DNA of 64,000 nt, taken from Medicago truncatula. Taxonomy: Eukaryota > Streptophyta > Magnoliopsida > Fabales > Fabaceae. The translations under genes were made by a program, and so were the position numbers. The DNA is taken from the NCBI RefSeq assembly GCF_003473485.1, contig NC_053048.1:52821755-52885754 (forward strand), read 5' to 3'. The notes below the pieces were generated by a model, which worked only from the letters and a program-made list of their open reading frames with translations, was not told the DNA's origin and made no database searches. Within the stretch, counting starts at the first letter, position 1, and the number at the start of each line of letters is the position of its first letter. This document shows, piece by piece, positions 35,761 through 47,899 of the stretch.

Positions 35761-37625
35761 CTTTGGAAGTTTCTGGTGGCCGGCGTTGAAGTCCGGCGGT
35801 GTTTTTGGGGAAGTTGAGTTTAGTGTTACTCCGACTATTACGATGCAACAACGATAGAGCAGCAGGGACGGTCTCTCAGCTTTGTTGTTTTTAGGTTTTA
35901 GTCCCTGGTTGAATTAACTGAAGGACTAATCCTGTCCCTCCAATAAAAATGTGAATAAGTTAGTCCTTCATCCACGTTTCAAAATAAATGTCGTTTAAAT
36001 TTTTACTAAACTATTCTTGTGTTTATTATCGGTGAAATGCTTTGAAAGTGATGTACACTCAATTAATTGCGGTGTTCAATTTTATTATTTATCTAATGAC
36101 TTTGTTTAAAACCAAAACAATATTATGTATGGATTAGTCGAATAAAATTAGTAACAGAGGAAATCGAACATGATATCTTAAGATAAGCATATTTTAAAGT
36201 CAAACCAACACCACGAAATCAACTCAAGTGAGTTGAATTGTTAAAGATTGAATTGACCGTCAAGAAATTATCAAGGGATTAAAATTGATCTTTACTCTTA
36301 GGTTTTCAAGTTCACCAAAAAATAACGTATGACTGTTTGTTTCAAGTTGAAGATTTACATTCTTGAAAATACATCGATAGAGAATAAAGTATATTCTTGA
36401 GTATGTTGTTCTTGGGAATATTTTTGAGTTCGTGAAACAAACGCTCCCTTATGTTTTTAATTGCTCTTCCCACCCCCTGCAATACGTTGAAACAAGAAAA
36501 TTCTGTAAAAAAATAAAAGAAGAAGTCTAAGACATGCCCCCTTTAGGTTTTTAATTGCTATTTCATGAATGACTCACAAGTGCATTTTCGTATACATGAA
36601 CGGTTGGCAAAGTATATTACTAGGTAAATAAAACTTAGAAAGTTTACTGCAATTAAAGTTTGTGGTCGTCGTTTCTTTGCAATAAAGAACTTTTTCCATG
36701 ATAATAATAAGAGTTATCCGGAGCACTGATTAAACATATAAAAAAAGGAAGTTATTATCATAAAAAAAAAGTTTTGTTGACTTATTTATGAATTAATTAA
36801 ATAATTTTTAATGCAATAATTAACATATAATTTTCTTTTTTATTATCCCTAACCAGTGCCCCAGAGCACCGGTTAGCATTTCCCTAATAATAAATATGAG
36901 AAAATTAGTATTTACTCTCTTGAGGTTTATTAAATGACATTCATATTCCCTCTAGTTTGAAAAAAAACATTCACCTCCACTCATGTTTACTATGTTTGTG
37001 ACCGTTACCAAACATTCCAACATCCTTCCATGGCCACCTTTAAAATTGTAACCCATTCTCAACTTCCTTACAAGTAATTGAAGCAAAATTCATCGTAGTT
37101 CCTCAAATCAGAGCATTGCAACATGAGGTAAAAAGAGATAGTATTTTTAAATTGATAGATTCAGAAATCAACTTGGCAGACCAAAGTAAATCAATTAGTT
37201 GAATAAAGATTGCTGTCAAGTGATTTATATTTGCTGTCATGTGCCTTAGTTATTTTTCAAAGTCGGATTTTCTTTCAAAATTTGTAGATTCATTTTTCAA
37301 TTTGTTAAACAGCATATTTACAAAATTCATATAATAAACAACTTCAAATTAAAATTCATGTTGGAATGAACTTGATACAAAGTTAACGGTGATTAAATGG
37401 TGTTAAAGTGGAAGGGTAATGTTTGTCAATTTGATAGCAAAACAAAGGAGGTTTGTGTTTAGTTTAAAACTAGAGGGGTTATTTGTGTTAGTTAACTAAG
37501 GGCATTGCAAAATATTAGAGCATATGTTAAAGATTTTATAAATGATAAATATTTATTACAAAATATTAATTTTCAATTTTAAAATAATAAATTGACACAA
37601 TTTTTTAGATAAAATTTTCACTTTA
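35761..37625. other. Intergenic region upstream of DPH6
   Basis: DPH6 leader and promoter near 35761-35900. A loose inverted repeat (GAGTTATCCGGAGCACTG near 36710 and CCAGAGCACCGGTTAGC near 36860) suggests a degraded MITE. No gene is supported. Confidence 0.45.
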
Positions 37626-38071
37626 GGTTCTGTTTGGATTGTTTGGGTATTATACCACGGAGGAGAACAAAATTTTTATTCCGTTGTTTGGAAAGTGAAC
37701 GGAATAGAATGAGTTATAACGTTTTTATTCCATTTTCACCCTTATTAAAAAATAATACTACTATGTAGATTTAAATCATATTATCTTTTATTTAAATAAT
37801 TTTTTGAGCTTGTATTAAATTTCTTCTCCTTTCAATTTTTTTTTTTTTTGAGAGCTTCTCCTTTCAATGATTAGCATGGAAATTGAGTGAATACAGTGGA
37901 TTATACCTGTTTATTCTTTATTTTACTATTATTTTGAATACATTAATATGACATCAAATAAAAAGCATAAATATTTTATAAATTATAGTTCATCAATCGA
38001 AAAAGAATTTAACTTGCTTAATTATAAACGTAAATAAATTTGAACCACTTCCAACCCACATATATAGTGTC

Positions 38072-38290
38072 ATGAGTAGACTTGGCTCAATTATATTTCT
38101 AATTATAGTACTAACCATAATGTCATACGTGATGTTACCAAACAAATACCTTGAACTTCATGACGATGGACGTAGAAGCTATATATACGAGGATAAAACA
38201 TCCAGACTCATGTCCAACATCTTCAAGAGGATGAATCTTGTGAGCAACAACCAACAGAAAATGAAAAAAAGGATAGGGATTAAAGAGTAA
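38072..38290 (+). CDS. Small frame with hydrophobic N-terminus, doubtful
   Basis: 72 codons: MSRLGSIIFLIIVLTIMSYV looks like a signal peptide or signal anchor, followed by a polar, basic tail ending NNQQKMKKRIGIKE. I recognise no family. It lies inside the putative Harbinger-like element, so it may be chance or a small secreted-peptide gene trapped there. No splice or promoter evidence. Confidence 0.2.
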   Translation: MSRLGSIIFLIIVLTIMSYVMLPNKYLELHDDGRRSYIYEDKTSRLMSNIFKRMNLVSNNQQKMKKRIGIKE

Positions 38291-39769
38291 TTTCATAATT
38301 TATAAGAAACGAATGATAAATGATTCCATCCTATTCCGCCCAAATTGGAGGGGAAGAAATATTGAAGTAAATGATGGAACGCGATGGAATAGATTCCATT
38401 GGATACCATTCCATTCCATCATTTTTTCACAATCCAAACAATAGAACATAACTTTATTCCATTCCAGTTATTGACCGTTTAAAATTTAGACTGTCTAAGT
38501 GGAAAAGTTGAAATTTGTCTTATGGGGCCGCTTGATTCCCCTTATACCTGTCATGTCTCCACTGCTTGTCTACGCCCTTTCTTTTTCAGAGCTCCCGCAT
38601 GTATAATCTCTACCATTGAATCTATTTTAATTAATTTTTTCTCGGGTGGGGGTGAGAAAAATAGGAAAATTGCTTGGGTTGATTAGAATATTATTTGCAT
38701 GAGTAAGGAGGTCAGTGGTTTGGGGGTAACGAGGTTGAAGGAGTTTAACATTGCTCTTTTGGCAAAATGGTGTTGGAGGTGTTTAGTGGACAGGGACAGT
38801 TTGTGGTTTAAGGTGTCGTCCCGTTATGGAGAGGAGAGAGGGCGGCTTAGAGAGGGTGGTAGGATGGGGTCAGAGTGGTGGAAGGAAATTGTAAAAATTC
38901 GATAGGGATAGGAGTAGAGGGTGGGAGTTGGTTTGAAAATAATATGTCAAAACGTATAGGTAACTATTTTAATACTTACTTTTGATCGGATTGTTGGGTG
39001 GGACGGTCACGTTCATAGAAAGATTTAGGAGGCTGTATGATTTATCGATTCACCAAAACCTAACGGTGGGCGCGATGCACGCATTAGGTTGGGGTGAAGA
39101 TGGGGAGGCCTAGGGGTGGAGGTGTCATTTGTTAGCATGGGAGGAGGATCTAGTGGTGGAGATTAGGAACTTGCTTTTGTAACATTACCTTGCAGGAATA
39201 TGTTGAAGATGTCTGGATGTGGAGACCATATACAGGTGACGGCAACACAATTTGTGGTATGTATCAAATGCTCATGAGACAGGAGATGCACGATCGTGAC
39301 GTTGTTTCGGTGGCACCTTGGCATAAAGGTGTTCCTTAGAAAGTCTCTATTAGCGCGTGGCGTCTCTTTCACAATAGATGGCCGACAAAGGATAACTTGG
39401 TGCGTCGAGGCGCTATTATTACTGATGACCAATTGTGTGTATCAGGATGTGGTCAAAATGAAACAATAAATCATTTAATTATTCATTGCCCTGTCTTTGG
39501 CAACCTCTGGTAACTTATTAAGTTTTGGATTGGTGTGTATTCGGTGGATCCCCAATAGGTTACGTGTAATGCCCTATTTTAATATTTATTTATTTTACTG
39601 AGTTTAAAGTCTATTTTTATGACTTATGTGATTTATATGATTTTTGTGATATGTTGTTGATTTATTAAGTGACTTATTTTATTATTTAATAGAATAAGAT
39701 TTGAAAATAAAATAAGATTAAGTTGTGGGGGCTGTTTTGGAAATTAGAAGAGTTTAGTGGAATAAGTGG

Positions 39770-39940
39770 AAATATATGTTATTTGGTGTAGAAATATATG
39801 TTATTTGTTGTAGAAATATATGTTATTTTGTGTAGAAACATTATGTTATCTGGTGTAGAAATATATGTTATTTTGTGTAGCAATGTATGTTATCTGGTGT
39901 AGAAATATATTTCTTATTTGGTGTAGAAATATATATATGT
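39770..39940 (+). repeat. Minisatellite in LTR insertion 1
   Basis: About seven tandem copies of a 22-bp unit built on GGTGTAGAAATATATGTTAT, with single-base variants (ATCTGG, TTTTGT). Fewer copies occur at 40345-40450 in insertion 2. Confidence 0.85.
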
Positions 39941-39950
39941 TTTTTTTGAA

Positions 39951-39951
<1 letters not shown>

Positions 39952-39997
<46 letters not shown>
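39952..39997. repeat. (TA)n microsatellite
   Basis: Uninterrupted AT dinucleotides, directly after the minisatellite. Confidence 0.95.
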
Positions 39998-40001
<4 letters not shown>

Positions 40002-40197
40002 AGATATAATTGTTATTTGTTACATTACGGATCATTTTCACCAATTTGTTCAATCCTCAGGTGGTTACGCTCCGCGTCGGTCATTATTACATTTGATTTG
40101 ACTTTGTAGTATCTGGGTCCTTTGGAACGAAAGAAACCAAAGACTTTTTGCTAACAAAGCCAATTCGACCGTGCAACTTCTGGAAGAGGTTAAGATG

Positions 40198-40448
40198 TGG
40201 AACGCCCTCTTTGAATTATTTGTTTTATTTGATTATTTTATTGAGTTTAGAGTCTTTTTGAATAATTTATTTGATTTATGATGATATGTGTTATTTTTGT
40301 GTTATATGTTGGTGTTTTAGTAGCATATTATATTATAACATATATTATTTGGTGTAGAGATATTATGTTATTTGTTAGTATAATATATATGTTATTTGAT
40401 GTAGAAATATATCTGTTATAGAAATATATTTGTTATTTGGTGTAGAAG

Positions 40449-40507
<59 letters not shown>

Positions 40508-42760
40508 TAGAATATTGAGACTTTGGTGGCTGATTTGGGAATTTATAAGAGTTTAAGAGAATAAGTGGAGTTAAGAGAAAATAGGTAGGTTAAGGTTATA
40601 AAAAGAGAAAAGTGAGAAGTCATGATAGTTTTTCACGTACAACCAGTTTTTGGAGAAAAATGGAGAAAACCTAGAGAAGAGGAGGAACGAGAAGAGAACC
40701 TTGCAATCGATTTCTTAAGGTAAGGGTGGGACTAACATTCAATAATCTTAAGTCTATGATTCTAAAAATTGGATTCAACATGTTGTAGGTTTTAGTTTTT
40801 GAGAATTTGGGAATTAGGGTTAAAAGTGATTAATTGATGATTTTCTAAAATAATGTTTTGGGTCAAGTTTTATATGGTTTTGAGTCTCTTTTAACGTATA
40901 TAAATGTTTAGACAAACTTTGAGATCAAATTTGGACATAGGGAAGTTAAAATTGGGATTTTGGGGTGAAAAGTGGGTTTTTCCCGAGTTGCTCTCTGACA
41001 GCATGTCCTGTTTCATGTTCTTGCGTCTTTTTCACACGTTTCTGTTTTGAATTAGCCTTTGGTGTAAACATGAAAGTTGTAGATAATTGTGTTAACTTTC
41101 TAATGTCGTTGGTATGACGTCAAAACGATTTATAGAACTTGAGTTATGGTCAAATTACTGCACGTAGGTCACAGTGAATTTTTATGAATTTCAGCACAAC
41201 TTTGTCCGAATTTGAAATGAAAACTGGTATTGATTGGTACAGAATTGGTCTTAGGTGTAAACACAAAAGTTGTAGGTATGGATGTTAGCTTTCTAACTCT
41301 GTTAGTTTGACTTCAAAATGATTTATAGAACTTGAGTTATGGTCAAATTATTGCACGTAGGTCACAGTGAATAATTGAATATGATTGATGAATTGGTATA
41401 TGTATGTATATGTCTGTGAATACGATATTGTTCATGATTGATGAAGTGTTATACGAATGTATATGTTTATGAGTATGATGTTGTTTATGATTGATGAATT
41501 AATATATGTATGTATATGTTTGTGAATACGATATTGTTCATGATTTACTTTGATGATTAATGTGAGAATATTTATATATTGTGAAAGATGTTGATATGAA
41601 GTTGTAATGGTTGTATTAGATGATTATTGTTGATGTTGACTTGCTGTAAATTATTTGATGGTGTTGCCTTGCTGATGTGATGTATTAATATCATTAAGAT
41701 GCTAATGTTGGTTTAAGTTGTAAGATGTTGATCCAAATTATTGGAGTCATAAGAGATGTCTAAGTTGTTAAGATGCTGAGTCCATTGCATACTCATTTAC
41801 GTTGGGTGAGGGCTTGATGCTCTGTAATGTATATTTATACATAATATGTGAAGGTTGAGGGCTTGATGCTCTGTGAGCCTATTTACGCTCAATATGTTGG
41901 GGGCTTGACGCCCTGGTTGGTACCACATGTATGATTAAGAAGTTGAAGCTGCGTCGTCGTTGTCGTTAAGTTGTCATTTGTCAACGAGTTGTTGATAAAG
42001 AACTAAGTGAAGTATTAATATTTATTAATCGTTGTTGTTTAAGTTATTATGAGATGATAAATATGTGTTGTTATATTATTATGAGATGATGATTACGTTC
42101 TGTGTTAAAGATGATATTTATGATGTGATGATCTATGTTGGTTATGAATTGGTTATTATGTGCTATATGATGAAGTTTATAATGTGATGAATATGAAGTT
42201 AATGATAATTATAAGTTGGTTGAGTTATTAAGAATCATTACATAAAGGATTATTATTACTAATAGATGAAGTTATTTATGTTGTTAAATATAATTAATGA
42301 ATTATATTCTCGATATTATTGTTTTGTGAAATCTCACCCTTCTGCTTGGAAATGTTGCTCTTCGTATGAGTAACTTGCAGGTGATCGAGTTTAAGTTGCT
42401 ATTAGATTGCTGTCGTGAGTGGATTATCTCTCATGTGTGTCTTTAGGTGCTCTGATACGTAACGGGATAGGAACTTTGTTGCATGCTTTTCTATTCCTTA
42501 CGTATTGCTTATGAATTTACATGATTAAGTTGTTAATTGAATTTTTATGAGATACTTGATGAGGCCTTCGTGCCAAAATTATTTTAGATGTTCGAATAAA
42601 TTCTGCTGCGAAGTATTAAATATTATGTTATTGAATTTTGAAGGATAATTAGTTAATTATTCCGTTTATGATTTTAAGAAAAGAAGTGTGACATTCCGTT
42701 TATGTGAATTACTCTGATTAATTAAATGAAATTTTTACGTTGGGAAAACGGGGTGTTACA
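40198..42760 (+). mobile_element. LTR insertion 2 in the LINE (2563-bp solo LTR)
   Basis: Starts TGGAACGCCC and ends GGGGTGTTACA with 5-bp target duplications AGATG (40193-40197 and 42761-42765). No gag-pol is present, so a solo LTR is the simplest reading. Inside, a segment of about 115 bp is duplicated (41060-41175 and 41270-41375, sharing TTTATAGAACTTGAGTTATG), and GAGGGCTTGATGCTCTGT recurs near 41810-41880. The length suggests a large Ty3-type family, which is inference. Confidence 0.82.
40453..40502. repeat. (TA)n microsatellite
   Basis: Uninterrupted AT dinucleotides in LTR insertion 2. Confidence 0.95.
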
Positions 42761-43497
42761 AGATGTCCTCTCTTAGATAGTTGAAATCAAAAAATGTGCG
42801 CTTTCCTTTTGGTTACCATATATATGATGTGGTGGCAACATCCCTTTGTTTGCTTGAAGGTTGATTGATGTTTTTAATTTTCATTGATAACTCTGTTCTT
42901 AAGGTCTGATTGTTGTAACTTTGTTTTGTTTCTTTAGGCACTCCTTGTTTTAGGAAGCAAACCTTTTTACCGTTAATATATACATCATTTTGGCTTGTTT
43001 AAAAAAAACTTCATTCCATCACATTTCACCTCATTTCATCAATCCAAACATGGCCTTAGATTCCTTAATATGTGCGCTAAGAACAAAAGTTTGCATTTTC
43101 CTTTGACTAAACCTCAAGAGAGGTTAGTGTAATTTACCATAGTTTTATTTAGACAATTGGGCATGTCACTTCGATGTAAGCTAAATTTATACTTACATCT
43201 AATCAAATTCAAACGTTTTGCATTTACTTTAAAGAGCTATGTTATTTGTACATCTAAAATTTGACAATCAATGCAACAACTTTTAATGTTGTGAGGAGCA
43301 CATAAATTGAAAATCAAGCAAAATATTATTAAAAATAGCAAATAAATTATTGGTTGTACAATTTGGTTGTTCACGTATCATTCCTCTATTTTAAAAGCAT
43401 TAGTACAAAAAACACTTATTAAATCTAGGATTTTAAATGGGTTGCTATCCACACGACTTAAAAAGCTGGGTGTAAGGAACACCTCTATACTCAATTA

Positions 43498-44027
43498 GGA
43501 AATAGTGATGTGTATGGTTTCGTTGATCCATTTTTCATTCACGCGGAAAATGATCAAGAAAGTTCTCAGTCTCATATGACCGCAAAGATGTCTGAGGTTA
43601 ACAAAGCTTGTTATTTTGCACCTTACCTGAAAAAGTAAGTGTATTTGATCTTCATAGTATTAGCTCTATATAGTTAATCACATATATTAGAAAGCCCTAA
43701 ACTTAACAAAAAAAAAAATCTTTCCAATGTAGTCGCCGTTGGCAATTGCTTATTATTGAACCAGAAAAACAAAATGTCCTTTTCTTATGTTCGATGGGTT
43801 GGAAGCCAAATAAAAATCTTGTGCAAATTGTTAATTCGTAAGTATGTATATTTAACTAATTGGATGTAATTTAATAAAGTTTTTTTACACATCAATTTAT
43901 ATGAATGTGTTTTATTATTGTAGTGCTATAGAAGGGTACAACAAGTTGAGTGGTGTGAGAAAGGCGAGAACACCAACATGGGAGATTCCCACAGTAAGTT
44001 AAAAATTATATTCATACAATATTACAA

Positions 44028-44077
<50 letters not shown>

Positions 44078-44399
44078 ATATTTACTCAATATAATTTTAT
44101 ATTTATGACAATTGTAGTGTCAAAGAAAACCTTTCAATTATGAGTGAGGCTACTTTATAACGATACATATGTTGAACATTGTATCAGCTGGCATTACCGA
44201 CTCATGGAATATGGTGTGTAACTACAACCATTTGTGTTTCTAATGTTTTTTTAAAGTTAATTTCATATTCTAATATGTTATCTTAACTTTTTTTTTTTTC
44301 CAGATTTTTGGAGATAAAACTCCGTTTACCGATGATGAAATGACAAAAGTTCAAGAACGCTGTGCAAGTTTAATTTTGGAAAGAGTTGATGTAATTTAA
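43498..44399 (+). pseudogene. Ulp1-type (C48) protease relic, transposon-associated
   Basis: Five exons with GT-AG borders: about 43498-43634 (DVYGFVDPFFIHAENDQESS), 43733-43837 (RRWQLLIIEPEKQNVLFLC), 43924-43993 (AIEGYNKLSGVRKARTPTW), 44118-44213 (CQRKPFNYE, stop, GYFITIHMLNIV) and 44304-44399 (IFGDKTPFTDDEMTKVQERC, ending in TAA). This is the C-terminal Ulp1-like cysteine protease domain that plant transposons (CACTA and Mutator types) often carry. The codon where the catalytic Cys of the ECG motif should be is TGA (44145-44147), and the His of the usual HW motif is Arg (RRW). Splice sites are otherwise well kept. No N-terminal half or transposon ends were found. Confidence 0.75.
44032..44072. 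repeat. (TA)n microsatellite
   Basis: In an intron of the protease relic. Confidence 0.9.
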
Positions 44400-44904
44400 T
44401 TATGTCAATAACTATGCTTTGAAACAATGTTTAGCTTTTGTTTAATTTTATGATATTGTAACTTTGAATTTGTTTGATATTGTAACAATGACATGTCTGA
44501 TATGAAATTTGCTCATATGATATTTCATATTAGTTGCTAAGTTTATGAAATTTTTGTTATTATATTAAATTCTGGACCATAATCGTGTTTAAAAATAAAA
44601 TAAAATAGAGAGATTTTAAATGGGTTGAACAGATTTAAATTATGTTTATTAAATCGGATCAAAAACAGACTTAAAATCTAGAATTTTTATGCCCTTGTTC
44701 ACCCTTTTTAAGTGGGTTTATCCGATTTAAATTAAAAGATTTTAGATGGGTTCAACCGATTTAAATTAAACGATTTTAAATCGGATAAAGGGGGCAGACT
44801 TAAAAACAAATACAATTTTTTAAATCGGCCACCTATAAGTTGATTGCGGTGGCATGCACAACCAACCAAACACTCATTAGCATATATGACAATATTTTGA
44901 GTTG

Positions 44905-45065
44905 TGTTATTTGAACATCCATATCTGTCACAATTTTTTTGACAACTAAAATTTTACAAAGGAAATGAAGTGACACAAAAACCAAAGCAATAGAGAAAGA
45001 AAGTAAAATGTTAATGTGGGAGAGAGAAAACTGTCATAAAAATTGTTCAAATATCATTTCTCTTT
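44905..45065. mobile_element. Small inverted-repeat element, same family as 9077-9250
   Basis: GTTATTTGAACA on the left is mirrored by TGTTCAAATATC on the right. The interior TTTTACAAAGGAAATGAAGT and CAATAGAGAAAGAAAGTAAA match the other copy. Confidence 0.55.
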
Positions 45066-47729
45066 GAGTAATCACTAAATATAAGTGTAAAACTATTTTA
45101 TATTAATAGTGCGTATCCATTTTAAAATATAAATTCTCCCATTAGCATTTAAAATGGATAAACCAAACAATAAAATACTAATCTATCTTGTCCCTCTCAC
45201 ATACACCGTTGGAGTTAAATTGCAATTCATTCAATTAACTTGTGAAATCCAGGCAGGGGGTTGTATCAATAATCAATAATCATGACAAATACGAATTATT
45301 TCATTTGGACAATTATAGTATATGGCAGGAACTTTGGATAATGCCGCATTAATCCCTCTAATGCTTTTGCTTAATTAGTGAGGCCCATAAGCATATTTGG
45401 CTTTATTGTTTGTCATAATCTGACAATACACACATCTTTGCGATATATACATTATGAAGCTTCCAAAGTGGAGCAATTCAACAAGCCACATTGTTTTGAC
45501 ATAGATGATTTAATTATGTGATTTGATTACTTAACGATAAAGTATACAGTAATTACAAATCCAAAACCAGTTGTGTCTTGTCACTAAACTTAAATGATTT
45601 TGGCTTATAACTTAATTATTTCTTGTTGACAAAATGATTTTGGCTTAATTATAAATTGATTGAGATTGAGAATATATATTTTCAATTAAATTCGTTAAGA
45701 TGTCTTTTTCAAATTCAAGTAGTGTTAGCAAAAGCAAAACCCACTAATCTTTAATTCATCATACAGTTTTGCAATGACCATTTTGTAACTTTCTTGTTTT
45801 GTTAATGGTTTAAGACTTTTTCCCTTGATGTTATGTTAATTTTCCAGAACTTTCAGCTTGTACAACATGGATGATCAATACTCATTCGTTACTGTAAATG
45901 TTGAGGGATCCATCCCTAGTGATATTAGAGAATTTATAAATTCCTCTCTAACTTCAAATGCTGGTGGGTCTAAATTTTTAGCTTGTTTCCTTTGGCTAAG
46001 GTTAGGCTGAGCCTGCTCGTGATTTTTTTTACTCGTGGTTGAATATTCCCTACTCAATTAACCATATATATACTAGGATAGGAATGGAAGAAAAAAAAAC
46101 CAAAAAACTGAACCAAGCTGTTGAATCAAACCATTACTGAAACGGACGGAAACAATTTGGTTACAGAACAGTTTAGTGCAGTTTTAAAAGTTCTAAAATT
46201 CGGTTTTGTTTGGTTTTTTATATGTTTTCAATATAACAACAATGCAATTTAATTCAAAACAGTTCGATTCAATTCAAAATGTAAATAGTTCGATTTAATT
46301 ATTTGAATTTAGCAAACAATTTAGTTTAATTCGATTCAATTTTCATCCCGAACCAAACCATACCCACCCTATTATATAACACGCATATGCCGTCAATTTA
46401 CATAATAAGCATGTAAATGATGGTAATATCATCTCAATTTGCCAAGTTAATTGGATGTAGCGATCAAAGAATAATATAATTGACTTTATTCACACAAAAA
46501 ATAAATAGAAATAACCAATTTTCTTTGCAACTTTTTTACAAGTTTGTTTTTAGAGGTAATCATATTGAGACACTATAAATTAGACATTTTTCACTGTCAC
46601 GTATCAAAACTTAATTCATCATGTTGAAGGAGATTGGTCTATTTTGCTAGACCAGGTTTTTACGACTTTTTTTTTCTTTTTAATTCGTCATCATATTCAT
46701 AAGAAATGATATTTTACACAAGTAAGCGCTTCGATGTACCTCCACGATTTAGATACTTTAGATCTGATGTAGAACGAATCCTCAAGTTAATAAAATATCC
46801 ATTTTTTTATATATACGAGTTAAATTGTCTTTTAAATAAACAATTCCAAAAGTCGAACTCGTTTTCATTTTCTAGGGAGATATTTATGTCCTTTTTTTTT
46901 TTTAACAAATTCAAGTAGGATAGTGACTAAAAATTTATAACTTGTTTTAATTTTTTTTTGGGTCAGGTAAACTTGTTTTAATTTAATTGATGTAATGATG
47001 GAATTTCGTTAGAAATATAATCGTACCCAAAAAATGATTTATCTATTTTTCACGAATAGGGTCATGGGTGTATTTTGTATGTAAAGCTAAGCATGACAAA
47101 GCTTCCTTTGACCACATAATATGAATATGGACCACAGCGTGAAAGAATTAATTTAAGACCTTACTGGAAAGACATTTCAACCAAACATATATATACTGTT
47201 AAGATTAAGATAGTTCACAATTCTTAGAAATAAAGTAAATCGAAATGTCTACCCAAAAAAAAGTCGAGCTATATTTATACTACTAATAAAATGATACATA
47301 TTTTTTTTTTCTTTCGCACCGATCCACCAAAGATGAACGATTAATCCGACTCGTGCGCAGTGCTCCGTCTCATGCGTAGAGTCATTCATAATGGCCAATC
47401 GTTGTTTCCACTGGAAATCGAACTCGGCATTCTCCAAATACGTCCTTGGAAGGAGTTCCTTGCCACTGAAGCCTAAACAAATTGATTTGATACATAATTT
47501 TTTTTTTTTTACAAAATAATACATAATTTTTGTGTAACATATTTTCAATATAAATAAATTACCCATGAACAATTTTACTATTAATTCCATTAATTATGAT
47601 TTCTTCAACAAAAAAAAATTCCATTAATTATGATTGATTCAGTTGCTATAAATATACATTTGTTTGATGTCCATATTTAATAGCATTGGTTGTTGATATT
47701 CTAAAAAGGAGAAGAAAAAAAATCTTATT

Positions 47730-47731
<2 letters not shown>

Positions 47732-47801
<70 letters not shown>
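47732..47801. repeat. (TA)n microsatellite, about 70 bp
   Basis: The longest AT dinucleotide run in the window. Confidence 0.95.
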
Positions 47802-47803
<2 letters not shown>

Positions 47804-47899
47804 GAACAATCCGCAAATTGCATTTTATGAAGAGGTACTCCTATATTCTAAAAATTAACACACATTGTCTATGTTCACAAAATCACCCTTTTTTCTTTA

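Larger units (their letters stand above)
39565..40024 (+). mobile_element. LTR insertion 1 in the LINE (460 bp, solo or deleted LTR)
   Basis: Starts TGTAATGCCC and ends TTATTTGTTACA, with a perfect 5-bp target duplication TTACG on each side (39560-39564 and 40025-40029). Its start resembles LTR insertion 2, and both hold copies of GTGTAGAAATATATGTTAT. It is much shorter than insertion 2, so internally deleted. Confidence 0.82.
38463..43007 (+). mobile_element. 5'-truncated L1-type LINE, interrupted by two LTR insertions
   Basis: Plus-strand reading gives LDRLKF.LSKW, then MSKEVSGLGVTRLKEFNIAL, AKWCWRCLVDRDSLWFK, RLREGGRMGSEWWKE, and later WRLFHNRWPTKDNLVRRGAI, CGQNETINHLIIHC (zf-RVT), WVLWNERNQRLF and FPFGYH. 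These form the C-terminal third of plant L1 ORF2. Stops are frequent, so it is dead. It ends in an A-run (43001-43008). Imperfect 12-bp target duplications ACTTTATTCCAT (38451-38462) and ACTTCATTCCAT (43008-43019) flank it. Without the two LTR insertions it would be about 1.5 kb. Confidence 0.85.
37626..43055. mobile_element. Harbinger-like outer element hosting nested insertions
   Basis: The left end GGTTCTGTTTGGATTG and the right end CAATCCAAACATGGCC are imperfect inverted repeats, each flanked by TTA (37623-37625 and 43056-43058), the PIF/Harbinger target. A second CAATCCAAACA at 38431 lies just before a LINE insertion, so the right end may alternatively be there. The outer assignment is therefore tentative. 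Confidence 0.5.
44400..47890. other. Intergenic repeat-rich stretch
   Basis: Positions 44600-44830 hold variants of GATTTTAAATGGGTT and CCGATTTAAATTAAA. Positions 46190-46340 hold repeats of TTCGATTCAATTCAAAA. Positions 47290-47480 hold an unassigned, GC-richer stretch that reads GKELLPRTYLENAEFDFQW on the minus strand but has no recognised family. No gene is supported. Confidence 0.4.

Noticed and set aside
35599-35817. Plus-strand frame opposite DPH6 exon 1
   Set aside because: Antisense shadow of the conserved ATP-pyrophosphatase exon.
39865-40101. Frames on both strands rich in IYIYIY
   Set aside because: Pure translation of the TA microsatellite inside an LTR; not genes.
45875-46057. 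60-codon minus frame that looked Gag-like (EFINSLISLGMDPSTF)
   Set aside because: Too short and isolated; no zinc knuckle, LTR or other retroelement part around it.
47249-47590. 113-codon minus frame at 47.2-47.6 kb
   Set aside because: Contains a GC-richer repeat-like stretch but no recognised domain. It runs into AT-rich sequence at both ends, so kept only as unassigned repeat.
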